A stretch of 64,000 nt of DNA from Basidiobolus meristosporus CBS 931.73 (GCA_002104905.1 MCFE01000159.1:62001-126000); one strand, 5' to 3'. Numbered from the stretch's first letter, positions 1 through 12,253 are shown. Translations and numbers: made by a program. Notes: generated from the letters alone by a model not told the origin.

Positions 1-1971
1 TCGAGTGCACTTGCTTTCTTGGCTTCCTGGAGTTGGTTCACAGCCTTTTGTAGTTTCTGAGAAGCATCCTTGGCCTCCGTTTTAAACAGAGTGTTCTGGC
101 TCTCTAGAAACGCGATATAGCTACGGTTTGGTTCATGGTCAGACTCTAAAACAGGTAAAACTTGATCATCGTCTGCTGAGTTGGAGAATATACCACTAGC
201 GGAATCATCGAGCAGTGAGGATAATTCAAAATGTAGGTTTTTCTCGCTTTCAACCGCAGAAACCTCTTCAAGCTCTTTGAACGATACATTTACCGGCTTG
301 TTGACACCTTTGATAGCATCATCAAGATCGTGTCGCAAGCGGTCAACTACATCCCGAAGATGTTGGTTTTCGTCCTTTAGCTCTTCAACCTCTTGTTCAA
401 GTGTCTGCGCGAATGCGACCTCCTGCTCCAATCTGGAGACATGGGTCTCAAATGCCGTACGTTCTTGTTGGTATTTCTTTTGCTCCATTGCAAGGCCTTC
501 AAGCTCCAATTCGGATTTAAAAAGTTCCTCTTCTCGAAGCCTTAATAAATGTTGTATTTTTTCCGTTTCCTCTCGTTTTTCGTCATATTGTCGACGTAGA
601 TCACTGTATAGGTTCTTGTGGTGTGAGAGCACTCTGGATATTGACACGATCTCGGATTCCAGCTATAATTGTTAAACAATAGGCTTAATATTTGAGAGGG
701 GAAACCGATAGTCACTGTTGCCACAATACCATAACTATTTGCTGCAGATGAGCTTTTTCATTCCCCTTGTACTCCTGAATTTCTCGTTTTTTGACTGTCA
801 ATTCTGTCTTCATATCATCAACGCGAGATTGAAGTTCAGAGATTCGCTCCTCATGCTGACGAACCGAAAGAGTAAGATTCTTCTCCGTTTGATGGAGCCT
901 CTTGTTCAGTTCCAATGAAATACGACTTAGATGGCCAATCTGAGATACGGCGTCTTTAGACTATAAAACCCATGCACTAAGCGTAAGAAATAGATATGGA
1001 AAGCGCAATAGTATAGATACATACGTTAATACCAAAGTCGTCTCCACCAAATCCTTCGAAGCTTTTTTCGTCCCCAAGGAAAGAGTCGTCAAGGATATCA
1101 TTACCATACAATTCCATGAAGCTACGGCTATATCTCAGAGACTTGGGGGATTTTGTGGGCGATGCCTATTTGGGTGACCTAAATGAGTGAAACGTCTTGG
1201 ACAATCAAGCCTAGAAGCACAATACCTTGTCAAACTTTGATTTAGCAGAGTTGCGGTTAACAGAGCGTTCGAACAAATAAGAGTCTTCGCCTTCGAAGTC
1301 ACTAAGTGTAGGGACTGCTGCGTATGCATCCCGTCTCTTGTCAACCTCTGTTGAGGGAATGAAAAATGAGTCAGCCGTATGTTGAAACTTATATATCATA
1401 ACCAAGGAAAGACACATTACCGGCTGCAGCCTTGCGAGTTGAAAGTGTGCGCGTAACCGGTGTGGTTCTCTGTCTTGAAGAAAGCGGGGATAGGGGGTGT
1501 GCAAAACCTAAAGTAGTGTGGGGTCTTGGAATGGTAGAGGGGCGATTGTTTCTGACAGGAGTCTTAGGGCTTGATGAGGTATTGGGGGAAGGTGGGGGTG
1601 CAGAGAGTTGGGAGATTAGTCTATAGAGGTCTTGTGGGGAAAGTTCCAATTCAGCATTCTTTAGGCAAAATTTCTGCAATAGCTTTTTAGGTTCTGAATC
1701 TAGGAGCTCAACTCCCTGTTCGCGTTCAAAGATATCCAGTATAGGAAACAAATCTCGAGCCACTATAGAGCCGCGGTTATCTTGGTCGAACTTTGTGAAT
1801 ATTGCCTCAAGGTTCGAATGGAGGTTTGAAAGAGTGCTGGTAGGGTCCACCTAGGTTTAGTCCACTCTTGTTTAGAGAGGGAACAAATAGAACTACAGAT
1901 GAATAGGAAAGGCGGGCTGCTACCTTTTTTCTAATTTCTACTTCAGTGTTTTGAGTCCGAGTGGTTGACAT
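1..1971 (-). CDS. EF-hand-like and coiled-coil protein, 3' end outside window
   Basis: Not recognised as a named family. Six exons can be joined in frame: 1971-1924, 1850-1421, 1347-1226, 1165-1025, 960-730 and 662-1, all with GT-AG borders; the gene continues past base 1. The start is the ATG at 1971, and the first exon joins in phase to the second. An EF-hand-like stretch (FDQDNRGSI) lies about 35 residues in, with acidic residues at loop positions 1, 3 and 12 but Arg at 5, so calcium binding is doubtful. A Pro/Ser/Thr-rich linker and an acidic Gly/Asp/Phe patch follow. From the fifth exon on, the protein is almost entirely Glu/Lys/Gln/Leu heptads, a long coiled coil. EF-hand plus coiled coil is the layout of dynein/Rab adaptors such as ninein or CRACR2A; that comparison is an inference from architecture only. 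Confidence 0.7.
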
Positions 1972-3024
1972 TATTAGTATGGTTCTCAGCTTGGTACTGA
2001 CTGCGTTTGAATAAAAACCTAATGTTGAAGTACGTTTAGTTAAAGAGCAGAGTATCTTCGTATACAAATGGCTTACAAAGATGAAATGGGACAGAAGGTG
2101 AATAGGTAAGGGCTTAAGGAGCTGAAGAGAGAGAAAAAGATATAGCCGACATAAGAATTGATGACCTTGGGCTCCTTCTGAGGATCACAGGTAATTAAAT
2201 CAATGCATCTCATTCTATTAAGAGGAATGTTATTTTGTGATCTTGATATTTTATCAATACATATCCTTAAATGCTACTCCACCGACGAACATTGAATTGA
2301 TTTGCCATTGTAGAAAAGTCATTTTACTGTTCAAGCGCTTATTTAGACGTCGATTAGGCTACATGAAGCATATTGACTGGTTTGTAAATTGCATGCTGCT
2401 TAGATGAAGCCTGCAATATTGTGTATTTGTTTAAATGCTGCATGGATTTATGTAATCTAACTATGAACTATCTCGCCTCAGGTTCAATGCCACGATGATG
2501 GTAACACAAACCTCCCCAAAGTGTGTATTTCACTGTCCGTTTTACTTTATCAGCGTGATGGAAGATGCTATATTTAAACCAAGCAACTTGTTTATATTTG
2601 GGAATAAACTGTACGGATAGCCTACCTGTTCAGCCCAATCATTGAGCGAATGGTCAGGTTTGTGGTTTGTGGTTTGTGATGCACGCCTAGCATTATTAAA
2701 TTCACTATTATGCGATTTACCCTGAGACGGTTAGTTTTTCGGATTTTCGACGTGCATTTGCTCAACCACTTGTGCAATCTCCGTTTATTTTATCTACTGT
2801 CAAAATGGAGCTATTAATATCCGTTCGCAATTTGAGTATTTTGGTAACTCCGGTGTAAGTCTCTTTGTGACGACAGATATTTCTAGAGATCCATATAGAA
2901 TATCCAAACACGTTTCCGACGTGACTCCCGTTTTTTATAGTGCAACACGTAAACGGCCCCACGCATCGCCAACTGAAAATCGATCCCAACCTACCTGACA
3001 TAGTGCACAAGAGGCTCGAAAGCC
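1972..3024. other. Divergent intergenic region
   Basis: About 1 kb between two divergently transcribed genes, so it should hold both promoters. It is AT-rich, with a short tandem run of TTTGTGG-like units near 2655-2680. No open frame with recognisable coding character was seen. Confidence 0.5.
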
Positions 3025-6000
3025 ATGTTCACACTTCCTACTCTTTGTGAAAATTCTCACTTTTGGGAGGATATATTAAGCAATGAGTATTTTCTCGCTC
3101 AGCGTGCTCTAGGTTCCAACAATTCTTTACTGAAAAACGTCATAGGAACCATTCAAAATGTGTCAGTACCTCGCTTTACTTTACTATGGATAAATTGGCG
3201 TACTTGCAACGTTTCTAAAGTTGATACAAAGTATATTTCTGTTCACTAATACTTTCATATGTTCAGTTTGGATACAAAGCAAGCACCTTTCCGTATCTTA
3301 TTTCGGCCCAACAGGAACGGAGAAAGAATGCATCTAATAGCCGAGTCCGATTCCCGAGAAGGGATTGAAAAGCCGTGGAAATGGCTTGAAGGTATTGTCT
3401 ACAAGAAACCTTTGCTGAGCCTGCGAGGGTTATTCATCTCGTTTGATAGACCATCTCGTCAAAGAACTGCAGGCATTAGACGATCCGTTCGAAAGAGAGA
3501 CTTTTGTTCTAACGAAGATCAATTCGTTGGTATCAAGCTTGGACGCAGGAGATGATTCGGCCAATGATGAAAAGCTTAGAGCGGCAACGAGAGCATTTAG
3601 ACAAACATTCAATTTACCTATGAGTGAAAGAGTGGTGAATTTCTATTCGTGTGGGTATCATCGTAACTTTATGATCAACCAAGGCTGGATGTACATAAGC
3701 GAGCACTATCTATGCTTTTACTCCTTTATCCTTGGTATCGAGGCCAAAATTCAGATCCCGTTAAGAGATATAGAAAGCTTGCACAAAGAAATGTCCAAAA
3801 GAGGGTTGCTCTCGGATGCAATCAAAGTTATTACCAAAGATAAAACGGAGGTAAACGGGCATTTGTAGTAGACATACGGCAGCCTGTGGTTCAAAGCTAA
3901 CAAGAATCTTACCGCCACAGTATTTTTTCTCCAATCTGTTTCGTCGTGACGAGGTAAGCGAGCGTGATTGTACACGGTATCATTAGCAAGAGTTAATCTA
4001 GGATTTTGTAGACGTACGATCTCTTGGTTCAGCTAACGAACTTGTCGATGCAAAAGCTGTTGCAAAACGCTGCTATGGACTTCGCACCAGGGTTATCGTT
4101 GGATGCGCCAACCGCAGCAGAATCTCTCTACGACTCGTCAGACATTAAACTTGGTGCGAAATCCTCGAGCCAGAGTCTACAGAACCGCTTTCAAAAAATG
4201 ACCTTGAAAGAGGATCTCAAGCAGCAGAAACGGAATGCTGCGTTCCAGACAACCTTCCGCCTTCCGTCGTCGGAACATTTGCTTGTCGAGACAGATGCTA
4301 TTCTTTCTGTGGTCAATCGCGAAGAGAAGTATCACGGCAAGCTCAGTATTTCCGAAACATTCATCACATTCTCATCTACCGATGGACGATCATGTTCCAC
4401 TACCATTCCGCTGTTTGTCATTCGCAGGGTAGAGAGAATCAATCCCAAATCGAACCTGTGTGTCCTAGCAATCACTACCTGGCATCACATGAAAGTGGTT
4501 TTTCAAATACAAGGCTCGCGCAAACTCGGCGAAAGCTACTGCACAGCACTCAAGACCAATCTCAAAGATCAAGTCGATGCCATGAAAGCGCTCAAGCCGT
4601 TTTTGCAGACGTGTGCCTCCGAAGCTATCTTGAAGGAGAAGGATGTTCTGAAAAGCGGTGGGCTTGGTTTGAGGTTTGGGTATCCTGGCGATGCAAAGAA
4701 GTTGCGGGAGAAGGGGAAAAGCAAGTACTGGGCAAGCTATCTCAAAGACAACGGCCGCAACCTCACCATCCTAAAGTTCCCGGATTTCACTCGTCTGGTG
4801 AGAATTGGACTCCCGAATAATCTACGGGGCGAAATCTGGGAAATATGCAGTGGATCCATCTATCTGAGAGCAATGAACCCTGGCCTTTACGAGAAAATCA
4901 TCGACGAGAATGCTGGCAAAGTGTCCTTGTCAACCGAAGAAATCGAGAAAGACTTGAACCGCTCGTTGCCGGAGTATCCGGCTTACCAAATACCAGAGGG
5001 CATCGACACGCTGAGAAGAGTATTAACGGCGTATTCTTGGAAAGATCCTGCCCTTGGCTATTGTCAGGCCATGAACATCGTCACATCGGCCATTCTCATC
5101 TATATGAGTGAAGAGCAAGCGTTCTGGACCTTGAGCGTGCTCTGCGATCGATTGCTCCCTGGATATTACAGCACATCAATGTATGGCGCACTTCTTGACC
5201 AATCGATCTTCGAGCACTTGGTCGAACAATGCATGCCTATTCTACACGACCATTTAAAGAAGACCGATATCCAACTGTCGGTGGCCTGCTTACCCTGGTT
5301 TCTGAGCCTCTTCATCAATACCATGCCGCTATCGTCTGCCTTCCGGGTGTTGGATTGCTTTTTCCTTGAAGGGCCGCAAGTGTTGTTCCAAGTGGCTCTT
5401 GCAATTATCAAGATCAATGGAGACGAGCTGATGGAGGCAGGTGACGATGGTGCATTTATTCACACGCTCAAACATTATTTCACCAAGTTGGATGATCCCC
5501 TCTACCCAAATAGCAAAAGCCCAAGGGCAAAATTGTTAACCAAGTTCCACGAGCTTATGTTGGTTGCGTTCAAGGAATTTGCGCATATCAATGCCGAGTG
5601 TATCGCAGAGCTGCGCAGGTCCCACCAATTCCGGATCGTTCACAATATTGAGAGCTTCACAAAACGTACGCATATTCGGAACCTCATTGACACGTCAAGG
5701 TTCAACAAAGAAGAATTATCGGTCATTTATGACAAGTTCTACGATGTGCAGTTCTACAGCAGCAAAAAGCAATCAGAAAAGCCTGACCTCAAAATGGACT
5801 TTTGGAATTTTCGGAAGTTCCTAGGCACCATTACCCCGTGGGCTATCATGGAAACTAGTACTGAATCTCAGCGGCTATTGAAGGGACACGGGTCATTAGT
5901 GGCCCAGAAGAAGACTGTAGGCAGCTCATTCATCGAAAAACTATTCAAATATTTCGACAAAACCGAATGCGGGAGCTTGTCCCTTCAAGACATCATCAAC

Positions 6001-6717
6001 GGTCTCCAGGACATAATGTTTGGTGATCTGATGTCGCAGATCCAACTTTTCTTCCACCTTCACGACAGCGATGGTGATGGCTTCTTGTCCAAAGAGGATA
6101 TTCTACAATTATCCGAGAGCTTCCTGTTTCTCTTCCGAAAAGAGAAAGATGATCGGTATCTTCGGGCGGTTTCCAATCTCCTCCAGAACTCCATCCAGTA
6201 TTCCGAATCTGCTTTGCATTCGGCGGATCCACAGGTCTTGGAAACTGTGGACGGAAACGGCGACATCCTCAGCACTGTGGTGGAAAGAGAAGATGATGGA
6301 ATAATTGTGTCATTGCCTACATTTCGTATGATTGTTCTCACTGACGAAACATTGGAGCAGTTCTTCGATTACAAGTTCGCCGCATCGTTCCAACTGACGG
6401 CGAATTCTAGCACTGATCGACAGAAAGGCCTTGGCCGAGAGATCTTTGAATCACTGCTTAATGAAGGCTCGCGCCTCGCCGACCGCGTGTCTCAATTTCC
6501 TAAAAGAAAGCTCACCAAGAGCTCGCCTGTCCCGGATGTACATTCACAAGTAGAGAATCTGATCGATATCTCGCCGCCATCACTTCCATCCTCAGACTCC
6601 AGCAAGGATCCCCACGAAGAGAACGACGAAGATGAAGATGATTTAATGGCCGTGGATCATCTACTTCGACATCTGGACGAGCCTCACAAAGAAGGTTCCA
6701 TAGTCGATTCTCCATAG
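3025..6717 (+). CDS. GRAM-TBC-EF-hand Rab GTPase-activating protein (TBC1D8/9, yeast Gyp2/Mdr1 type)
   Basis: Accelerates GTP hydrolysis on Rab GTPases in vesicle traffic. Five exons join in frame: 3025-3161, 3267-3391, 3450-3850, 3921-3953 and 4012-6717, giving 1133 residues. The N-terminal motif VLDTKQAPFRIL matches the TBC1D9 family start. Two GRAM domains lie at about residues 137-205 and 311-380, and the TBC domain at about 495-700. The dual-finger motifs are both present: the IxxDxxR arginine (IEKDLNRSLPE) and the YCQ glutamine (GYCQAMNIV). A canonical EF-hand loop, DSDGDGFLSKED, follows near residue 915, and the tail is acidic and Ser-rich. Length and domain order are usual for the family, and no catalytic residue is missing. 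A 33-base exon 4 supplies YFFSNLFRRDE. Confidence in the function is high; the Rab substrate is unknown. Confidence 0.95.
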
Positions 6718-7115
6718 CTGAGCGTTCTTTGTTACACTCACAAAACACAGCCTCATTTCTTCTTTCCACGACTTTAGAGGAGCCTCAGACTGCTCGATTT
6801 CGATATATAAGTGTCTACGCCTGTATACCTTTACACCTTCAATGTAATAAAGATTCACCAGAGTACATGTTACATTCTAGACACCTTTTTTACAAATGCC
6901 AGGGCTGCTCTATTTCCCTGAGTCTAGTGACAACTCGTTAGAGAACGAGAGGTCAGGGCAGTGCTAAAGATAAGACACTCTCATAACCAACAGTGAATTT
7001 ATTTCTAGCCTCTAAATGCCACTATAGGTGTTTAGGACTGGGAAGGTGTATTTATACATAAATTGATTCAGTAGCTCCAGATATTCGTATTCACAGAAAC
7101 ATCGCCAGCAGTGTA
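6718..7115. other. Convergent intergenic region
   Basis: Region between the 3' ends of the Rab GAP gene (+) and the Tipin-like gene (-). It holds 3' UTRs; nothing else was seen. Confidence 0.5.
6842..6852 (+). terminator. Probable poly(A) signal of the Rab GAP gene
   Basis: AATAAAG lies about 130 bases after the stop codon, a plausible cleavage/polyadenylation signal. Confidence 0.45.
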
Positions 7116-8191
7116 TCACTCGTCATGGGGATCTGTTTCCTCAGTGTCGGCCACCTCGTCAGTCCGTTGGAACTTATGTGACTCCTCCTCCTCTCTTTCT
7201 TCTAATTCTAACGCACGGGATCTCTTACGCGCGGCCAATCTGACCAAGGCTCGCTCGCGATTTTCTCGAATTCGGCGTAGCTGATCCGCCTCAATATCAG
7301 CACTGGAGCCTGTTAGCTGCACCCCACCATCAGCATCGACCAGGGGGGCTGTATTATCTTCTGGCAGATTACTGCCAGTCTCTTCGTGGTCACCGAAACT
7401 CCATTCAGTGAGGGTCTCGGGTCTGTATACTCCTAATTAACCACCACGTAGTTCTTATATTCTGAAAGGTTAGCTTACCGGTTATTGTCGAGCTGGACCT
7501 GTATCTCTGTTGTAATACTCATGAGCACTTGCTACGTTCCATGCATTCACTATAAACATACCAGGTGCCGTTTTGCGATTAGAAAGCTCTGTCTTGATCA
7601 ACTCTTCCCGAAAAACCTGTTGTGTAGGGATGGTCAGCTTCGTGTTGTTGTGTTATCAACGTTTTCACTACCTTAAGCCTTCTTTCCGAACACAAGTTTT
7701 CGATCTTTTTTATTGCGTCTGGAAAGCACATTTTAGGAAACAACTGATGGCACCATAGTTGATAAAAATCCAATAGATGCTGGAGATCTTCGAACTGTAG
7801 TAAATGTAACGAATTAACGAAGCTCCGGCGAGATACGTCCATAGAAAAGTTACCTCTTGCCCTTTACCCTTGAATTTCAACTTGGGGCCTTTCTCCTTAA
7901 TAAGCATCAAGCCATTTGGTTGAAGTAAACTAGGCAAAAATGAGATGAGCGAACCCGTTTCTTTCAATGATTCTTTTGCTATATGGCAGTTTACCGATTG
8001 GCATCCAATTTGGGCAGTGGCTCTCTCCTCTGACGAGTCTTGACTTTATCGAGATTCTCCGCGGAGAGGGAGCTGGTGGAGATGGGCTGGTCTAATTGTT
8101 GGTTCTCTTCCAAATCCCCCACTTGCTCATCCTCGAAAGGTGCAGAAGGGATTTTGTTGCCACTTTTAGCGTCTAGCTCGTATTCAAACAT
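7116..8191 (-). CDS. Tipin/Csm3/Swi3 replication fork protection protein
   Basis: Partner of Timeless/Tof1/Swi1 in the fork protection complex, which stabilises stalled forks and supports checkpoint signalling. Six exons join in frame: 8191-7995, 7929-7854, 7794-7672, 7616-7562, 7506-7479 and 7422-7116, giving 261 residues. The family signature is clear: PLPKLDANRLL, then KLKFKGKGQE, then the FEDLQHLLDFYQLWCHQLFPK block, and a basic LRRIRENRERALVRLAARK segment like the Tipin C terminus. The KGKGQE / FEDLQ junction falls exactly on an intron. Exon 5 is only 28 bases. The start is the ATG at 8191, because the upstream in-frame ATG adds residues with no family similarity. The tail is acidic. It is transcribed divergently from the membrane protein at 8752. 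Confidence 0.9.
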
Positions 8192-8751
8192 GAGTGTTGC
8201 TATCGAAATTATCAGGACTCTCACTACTCAGTCTAGTAAACACCATTTCGCGAGTGCCATCTCTCAATTATGTTTGTTTATGATTCAGGCCTAGTATTAT
8301 TGATTGGTGTGTCAAAGATATGCGGTTGTTGCTCACCTACTCCTCACCTTATGCCGGAAGTTAATCGGGTAACTAACCAACCTTACGAGAGTATTTCCTA
8401 ATCAGATCACCACGCCAATCGTAGCGAATTAAGGTAAAAATATCCTGGATATCTATTTATATTTTTTAATGGAATGTTCATGATCTGATAGGTTGAGCCA
8501 ATTATTTCCACCATTGATACGTCTCCGACGCGTTTTTGACAACCGTAGAGAAACTGTCATTGGATGTTCAAAAGCCATTCCTCAAGGACAGCTATCACTC
8601 TCTGGGATCGTTCTTGTATCCGTATTTCGAAAATTCGGTTCCCTTCTTTGGACATTACAATAATATCCCAATCATTCTTTTTTTCTCTACTTCTACTTCG
8701 CTTAACGAAGTGATATTACCTCCGAATCTCGAACCCTTCGTTCGACTCTGT
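8192..8751. other. Divergent intergenic region
   Basis: Promoter region shared by the Tipin-like gene (-) and the membrane-protein gene (+). A pyrimidine-rich run near 8670-8700 could mark transcription initiation for the plus-strand gene. No gene was seen. Confidence 0.45.
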
Positions 8752-10124
8752 ATGGATCTCGGTTTAGCAAAGTACTGTATGCTCCGGCTCCAACTCCTCT
8801 TACTTTTCGGCTTGAACGCGTTTGTTCGCGGGATGGATGACGTCCCCGACAATATTATTGGGGGTAGGTGTTTAGTCACACGCGCCTTGTCGCAAATGCT
8901 AATCTCTTTATAGGAAGTTACCTCGATTCCAACTGTGGCCCGGATCTCTACTGCCTACCGGTGGAAGATGAACTATGGCGACCACTTGAAAGTGGGCTTG
9001 AGAATGGGTTTGTTAGGTGGAACAGGTACTACCCCACTTTCTCAACTTACGTCAACATATCGCTATTCAACACGGAGTCCGAGGTGCCGGTGAAGGAGTG
9101 GCACCACTACAAAAACGAAGGCCTACTGGTTATCAACAACTTCCCTTCCAGCTGGTTCATTGGGGTGAATTTGACCGCCAACGTGACTCAAGAGTTTTAC
9201 TTCTATATCACTGGCCCCTATACGCCCACAGTTGTCATCCCAAGAGGTCCCAGCTTTTACATACAAAGTAGGTGGTTTCGATGTACTTGTGTCTGCCAGC
9301 ACATGTGCGTATTTCTCTATCTACCGAACAGGATTTACTAATGTTGATGCGGGTTGCTAGAACCGGTAATATTGCCCGTTCATTCCAGTCCTGCCACCAC
9401 CTCCGTGTCTTCCTCCCACATCAGTACTTCTACATCCTCAACCTCTACCACACATTCATCTGCCGTCGCTACTATGACTCCAACTGCTGTTGCACCGTCG
9501 CTAGGCGCACAAAACTCAAGCTCCAACAATCTCTCAGCAGGCGCGATCAGTGGGATCACCGTTGGTAGCGTGGCCGGAATTACGATAATTGCTTGATATC
9601 CTTTTTTCACGCGATCACCTTCCTGGTCTACACATTCCATGCCATCTCCATCTTTCCTTAACTTTGTCTCCCTTACTCTAGTCTATTTTCTTCGACGTAG
9701 ACGCAGAAACCAAGCACACTGCTATGTGGCCAACACGGATACTGATTCCGATCCCTCATTGGTTCGCAGCCTCCATTCCAGCTCAGCTGATGCTCCCGAC
9801 CTTGAAGTAGATGCCGCCATGGAGATGGCCGAGCCGTCAAGCCCCGTAAGGCGAAACTCGCTTCGCCTGACGGTGAAGGGGGCCCAAGAGCTTGCCCATG
9901 CCTACCGAAAGATGCTCACTAACCAGGAAATGGCGGAGGAAAGCCCGGCCCAGAACCAGACTCGGATCTTGTACAGTGATGAGCTGCTTCGTCGGGAGTT
10001 GGCGGCCGACGGCCACGGCGTGAAATATGTCTCTACCGCGCCAGCGATCGTTGTGATGGGTGACGACCAACAAAGTCTACATAGCATGGCTGCTAATACT
10101 TCCGATTCGAGTGAGATCCCTTGA
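8752..10124 (+). CDS. Single-pass (type I) membrane protein with Ser/Thr-rich stalk
   Basis: Function not recognised. Exons 8752-8863, 8914-9267, 9361-9594 (or -9564) and 9682-10124 join in frame to about 380 residues. The first in-frame ATG is at 8752 and a second at 8779; both give a signal peptide with core LQLLLLFGLNAFV. The ectodomain (about 120 residues) is rich in aromatic residues and has N-glycosylation sequons (NIS, NLT, NVT) and two cysteines close together (SNCGPDLYC), resembling a small beta-sandwich. A Ser/Thr-rich stalk follows, then Gly-rich hydrophobic GAISGITVGSVAGITIIA, a five-arginine stop-transfer cluster and a cytoplasmic tail of about 145 residues. The layout is that of a fungal wall-sensor-like or axial-budding-type membrane protein; that is inference. 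The last intron has an ambiguous donor (see findings). Confidence 0.7.
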
Positions 10125-11634
10125 GAAATCCCGGCCACTTCCTCACCTGCATCAAACTCATCCACCCAATACCCCGCCCACCTCAAAATACCCTTTGATT
10201 GTGTAAAAACCTCTGTTCCCCCACCCACACCCACACCCTTTCCCTTCACCTAATGTAAGTAAAGATCATACCCACCGCTTGACCTCATTTGATAAGCTGC
10301 TGGTTTGTGTGCTAGATCAACTTCATTTAACCAAGTGGGCGAAGGTCCTATATCTGGCTGATCTGTTGCACATTTGCCCAATAACCATCACGATGCTTCA
10401 TCCCGCTGGCTTCTGCGGGTGGCGGCAGAAGATGGCGCGCGATGGGCGGGATGGTCGATCTGCCATTCTAGACCATAACACAAGTGTAACCAACAGATCT
10501 GACCGCAAATCCATTTTCACTACCCATGGCTCATTGGGGCTGTTTCCAATTGGTAGCCCCGGCTGCTTGGAATAGTAGGATTCTAATGTCATCAATTGAT
10601 TGACCACCTGACCGGCTTTCGTATTTGGTTGGACAGTATGACAAGCCTAGGGGTTTCGGTCGTTTCTGGCGCGTCGAAGGTCCATTCTGCTTCGTTCAAT
10701 TCTTTCTCGAGTCCACCAGCACCCATCCAAACTCGGAAAACCACTGGCTGAGACCTCCTTGATACAGCCGCACAGTGCCGGAATGTACCCAACTGAATAT
10801 TGACACAGGTGTGAAGCTGTACGAGAATCTTGCCACTCCTGACCGGAAACAGATGGGTGTGTCTAGCCTCGAGCTAAGCTGCTCTGAATCCTATCGGCGA
10901 AATAGCTTGAGTTGGCCTTTCTACAGCCTATCCCCCGAGCCGGAAATTCCAAGAAAATTCGGATATACGCCCTTGGGAGAACGATTCGAATTGTCAGGTA
11001 TGCGTAGTTCTGTCTAGTAAACCCTTTCATTTGGGGGGTAGTGCGCGGTTGAATTTCCCAATTGCCACTCTCCAAGGTCTTAGTGTGTAGACAGGTAGCC
11101 TCGGTGGAGTGTCAGTGGGGTAGGAATTTTATCCTGCTCCAGGAGTATTGTGGATTTGTATTAGTGCAATGTCATTTATATTGGAGGGTAGTTGGACCAA
11201 CATATCAAATTTGTATCACAATTTCTAGTTGATTGGTAGCAGTGGGAGTTTCAGCACAGAATTCTTGCGTGCTGGTGGTGATTATCAAGGGTTCATACAA
11301 GATTGCTATCACCAAAGTTGCTCCCATGTACTCTAGCCCTCTGAGCTATTGCTCATTGGAATCTAGGCTGGTCCTGTTTGCAGACCCTAAGAAAAAAATT
11401 GAGAAAAGACCTGCAGAATGCCATCATAATATCAGCTGAACTCCAAGTGTCTTGAAACAAACTACTTGCAATATCTCTGGTTCTAACTACTGAGCAAACA
11501 TGCAGACATATTTTTCAGGAGCAGACTAGGCCAACTAACATTCATACCAAATCTGGTAGTCAACTGCTTGTTACTTCCACCAATAATTGCAACTGAGAGT
11601 TTGAAGCAAAAACACCAGCTGAATACCAGCTAAT
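10125..11634. other. Intergenic region, no gene seen
   Basis: Short open frames on both strands show no protein-like conservation. From about 11.05 kb the sequence becomes AT-rich and repeat-like, leading into the retrotransposon island. Confidence 0.4.
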
Positions 11635-11853
11635 TGCTGTAAAGATTTGTAATCACACCTATATATTCACTCAACTTAGTCACTTGGACCATTACCTACA
11701 AATCTCAGAGAATTCTGACAAAATTACTTGTAATGATTTACTAGTAATATTTTCACCAAAACATCAGATACCCAATACAGGAGATTTCTCAAAGTTGTCC
11801 AAACAGCTCCAAACTGTTGTAAGAGTCTTGGAGATATACAAATTTTTACAACA
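11635..11853. repeat. Truncated copia LTR (+) abutting a 39-bp internally deleted LTR (-)
   Basis: 11635-11814 matches the first half of the LTR family found elsewhere in the window, in plus orientation and diverged. It stops at 11815, where a minus-strand LTR end (TGTTGTAAGAGTCTTGGAGA) is joined directly to the other LTR end (ATTTTTACAACA, ending 11853). The 39-bp piece therefore carries both LTR tips without the middle. Confidence 0.7.
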
Positions 11854-11888
11854 GGATTATCCTCATTTCCTGGCACTGTGGCACATAC

Positions 11889-12234
11889 TGTTAAGAATTT
11901 GTAATTCCACCTAAATATTCACCTAACTTAGTCACTTAGATCATTACCTTCAGATCCTAGAGAATACTGACCAAATCCTTGTTGGGATTTACTTGGAATA
12001 TTTTCACCAAAATACCAGGTACCCAGAACATGAGAACTCTCAAAGTTGTCCAAACAGGCCTAAACTTTGCACACATGCTCTTGGGAGCTTCCTTAACCTA
12101 TTCTACATGTTTGTTAGGCCAAGACCATTTAAAAATATAAATAGTACTTTTACATTCAATAAATCATCAAGTGAAAACTGCATAATCTACTTGTCCTCCC
12201 AATCACTTCCAATATCTCCAAGATTCTTACAGCA
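11889..12234 (+). repeat. Copia-type LTR (5' LTR of a plus-strand relic)
   Basis: About 346 bases, ending TTACAGCA and beginning TGTTAAGAA, degenerate forms of the family ends TGTTGTAA/TTACAACA. It has a TATA-like element (ATATAAATAG) and AATAAA near the 3' side, as expected of an LTR promoter and poly(A) signal. It is followed directly by a primer binding site and gag. Confidence 0.85.
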
Positions 12235-12253
12235 GGTTATAAGCCCCACGCTG
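12235..12253 (+). promoter_or_regulatory. Copia-like primer binding site, half-tRNA-iMet type
   Basis: Starts at the first base after the LTR. GGTTATAAGCCCCACG is complementary, with one mismatch, to the anticodon arm region of initiator tRNA-Met (GGGCTCATAACC). Drosophila copia primes from this internal half of tRNA-iMet rather than from the 3' end. Confidence 0.6.

Noticed and set aside
181-675. 164-residue Ser-rich plus-strand frame
   Set aside because: It is the antisense of the coiled-coil exon (Glu/Leu codons read backwards give Ser-rich peptides).
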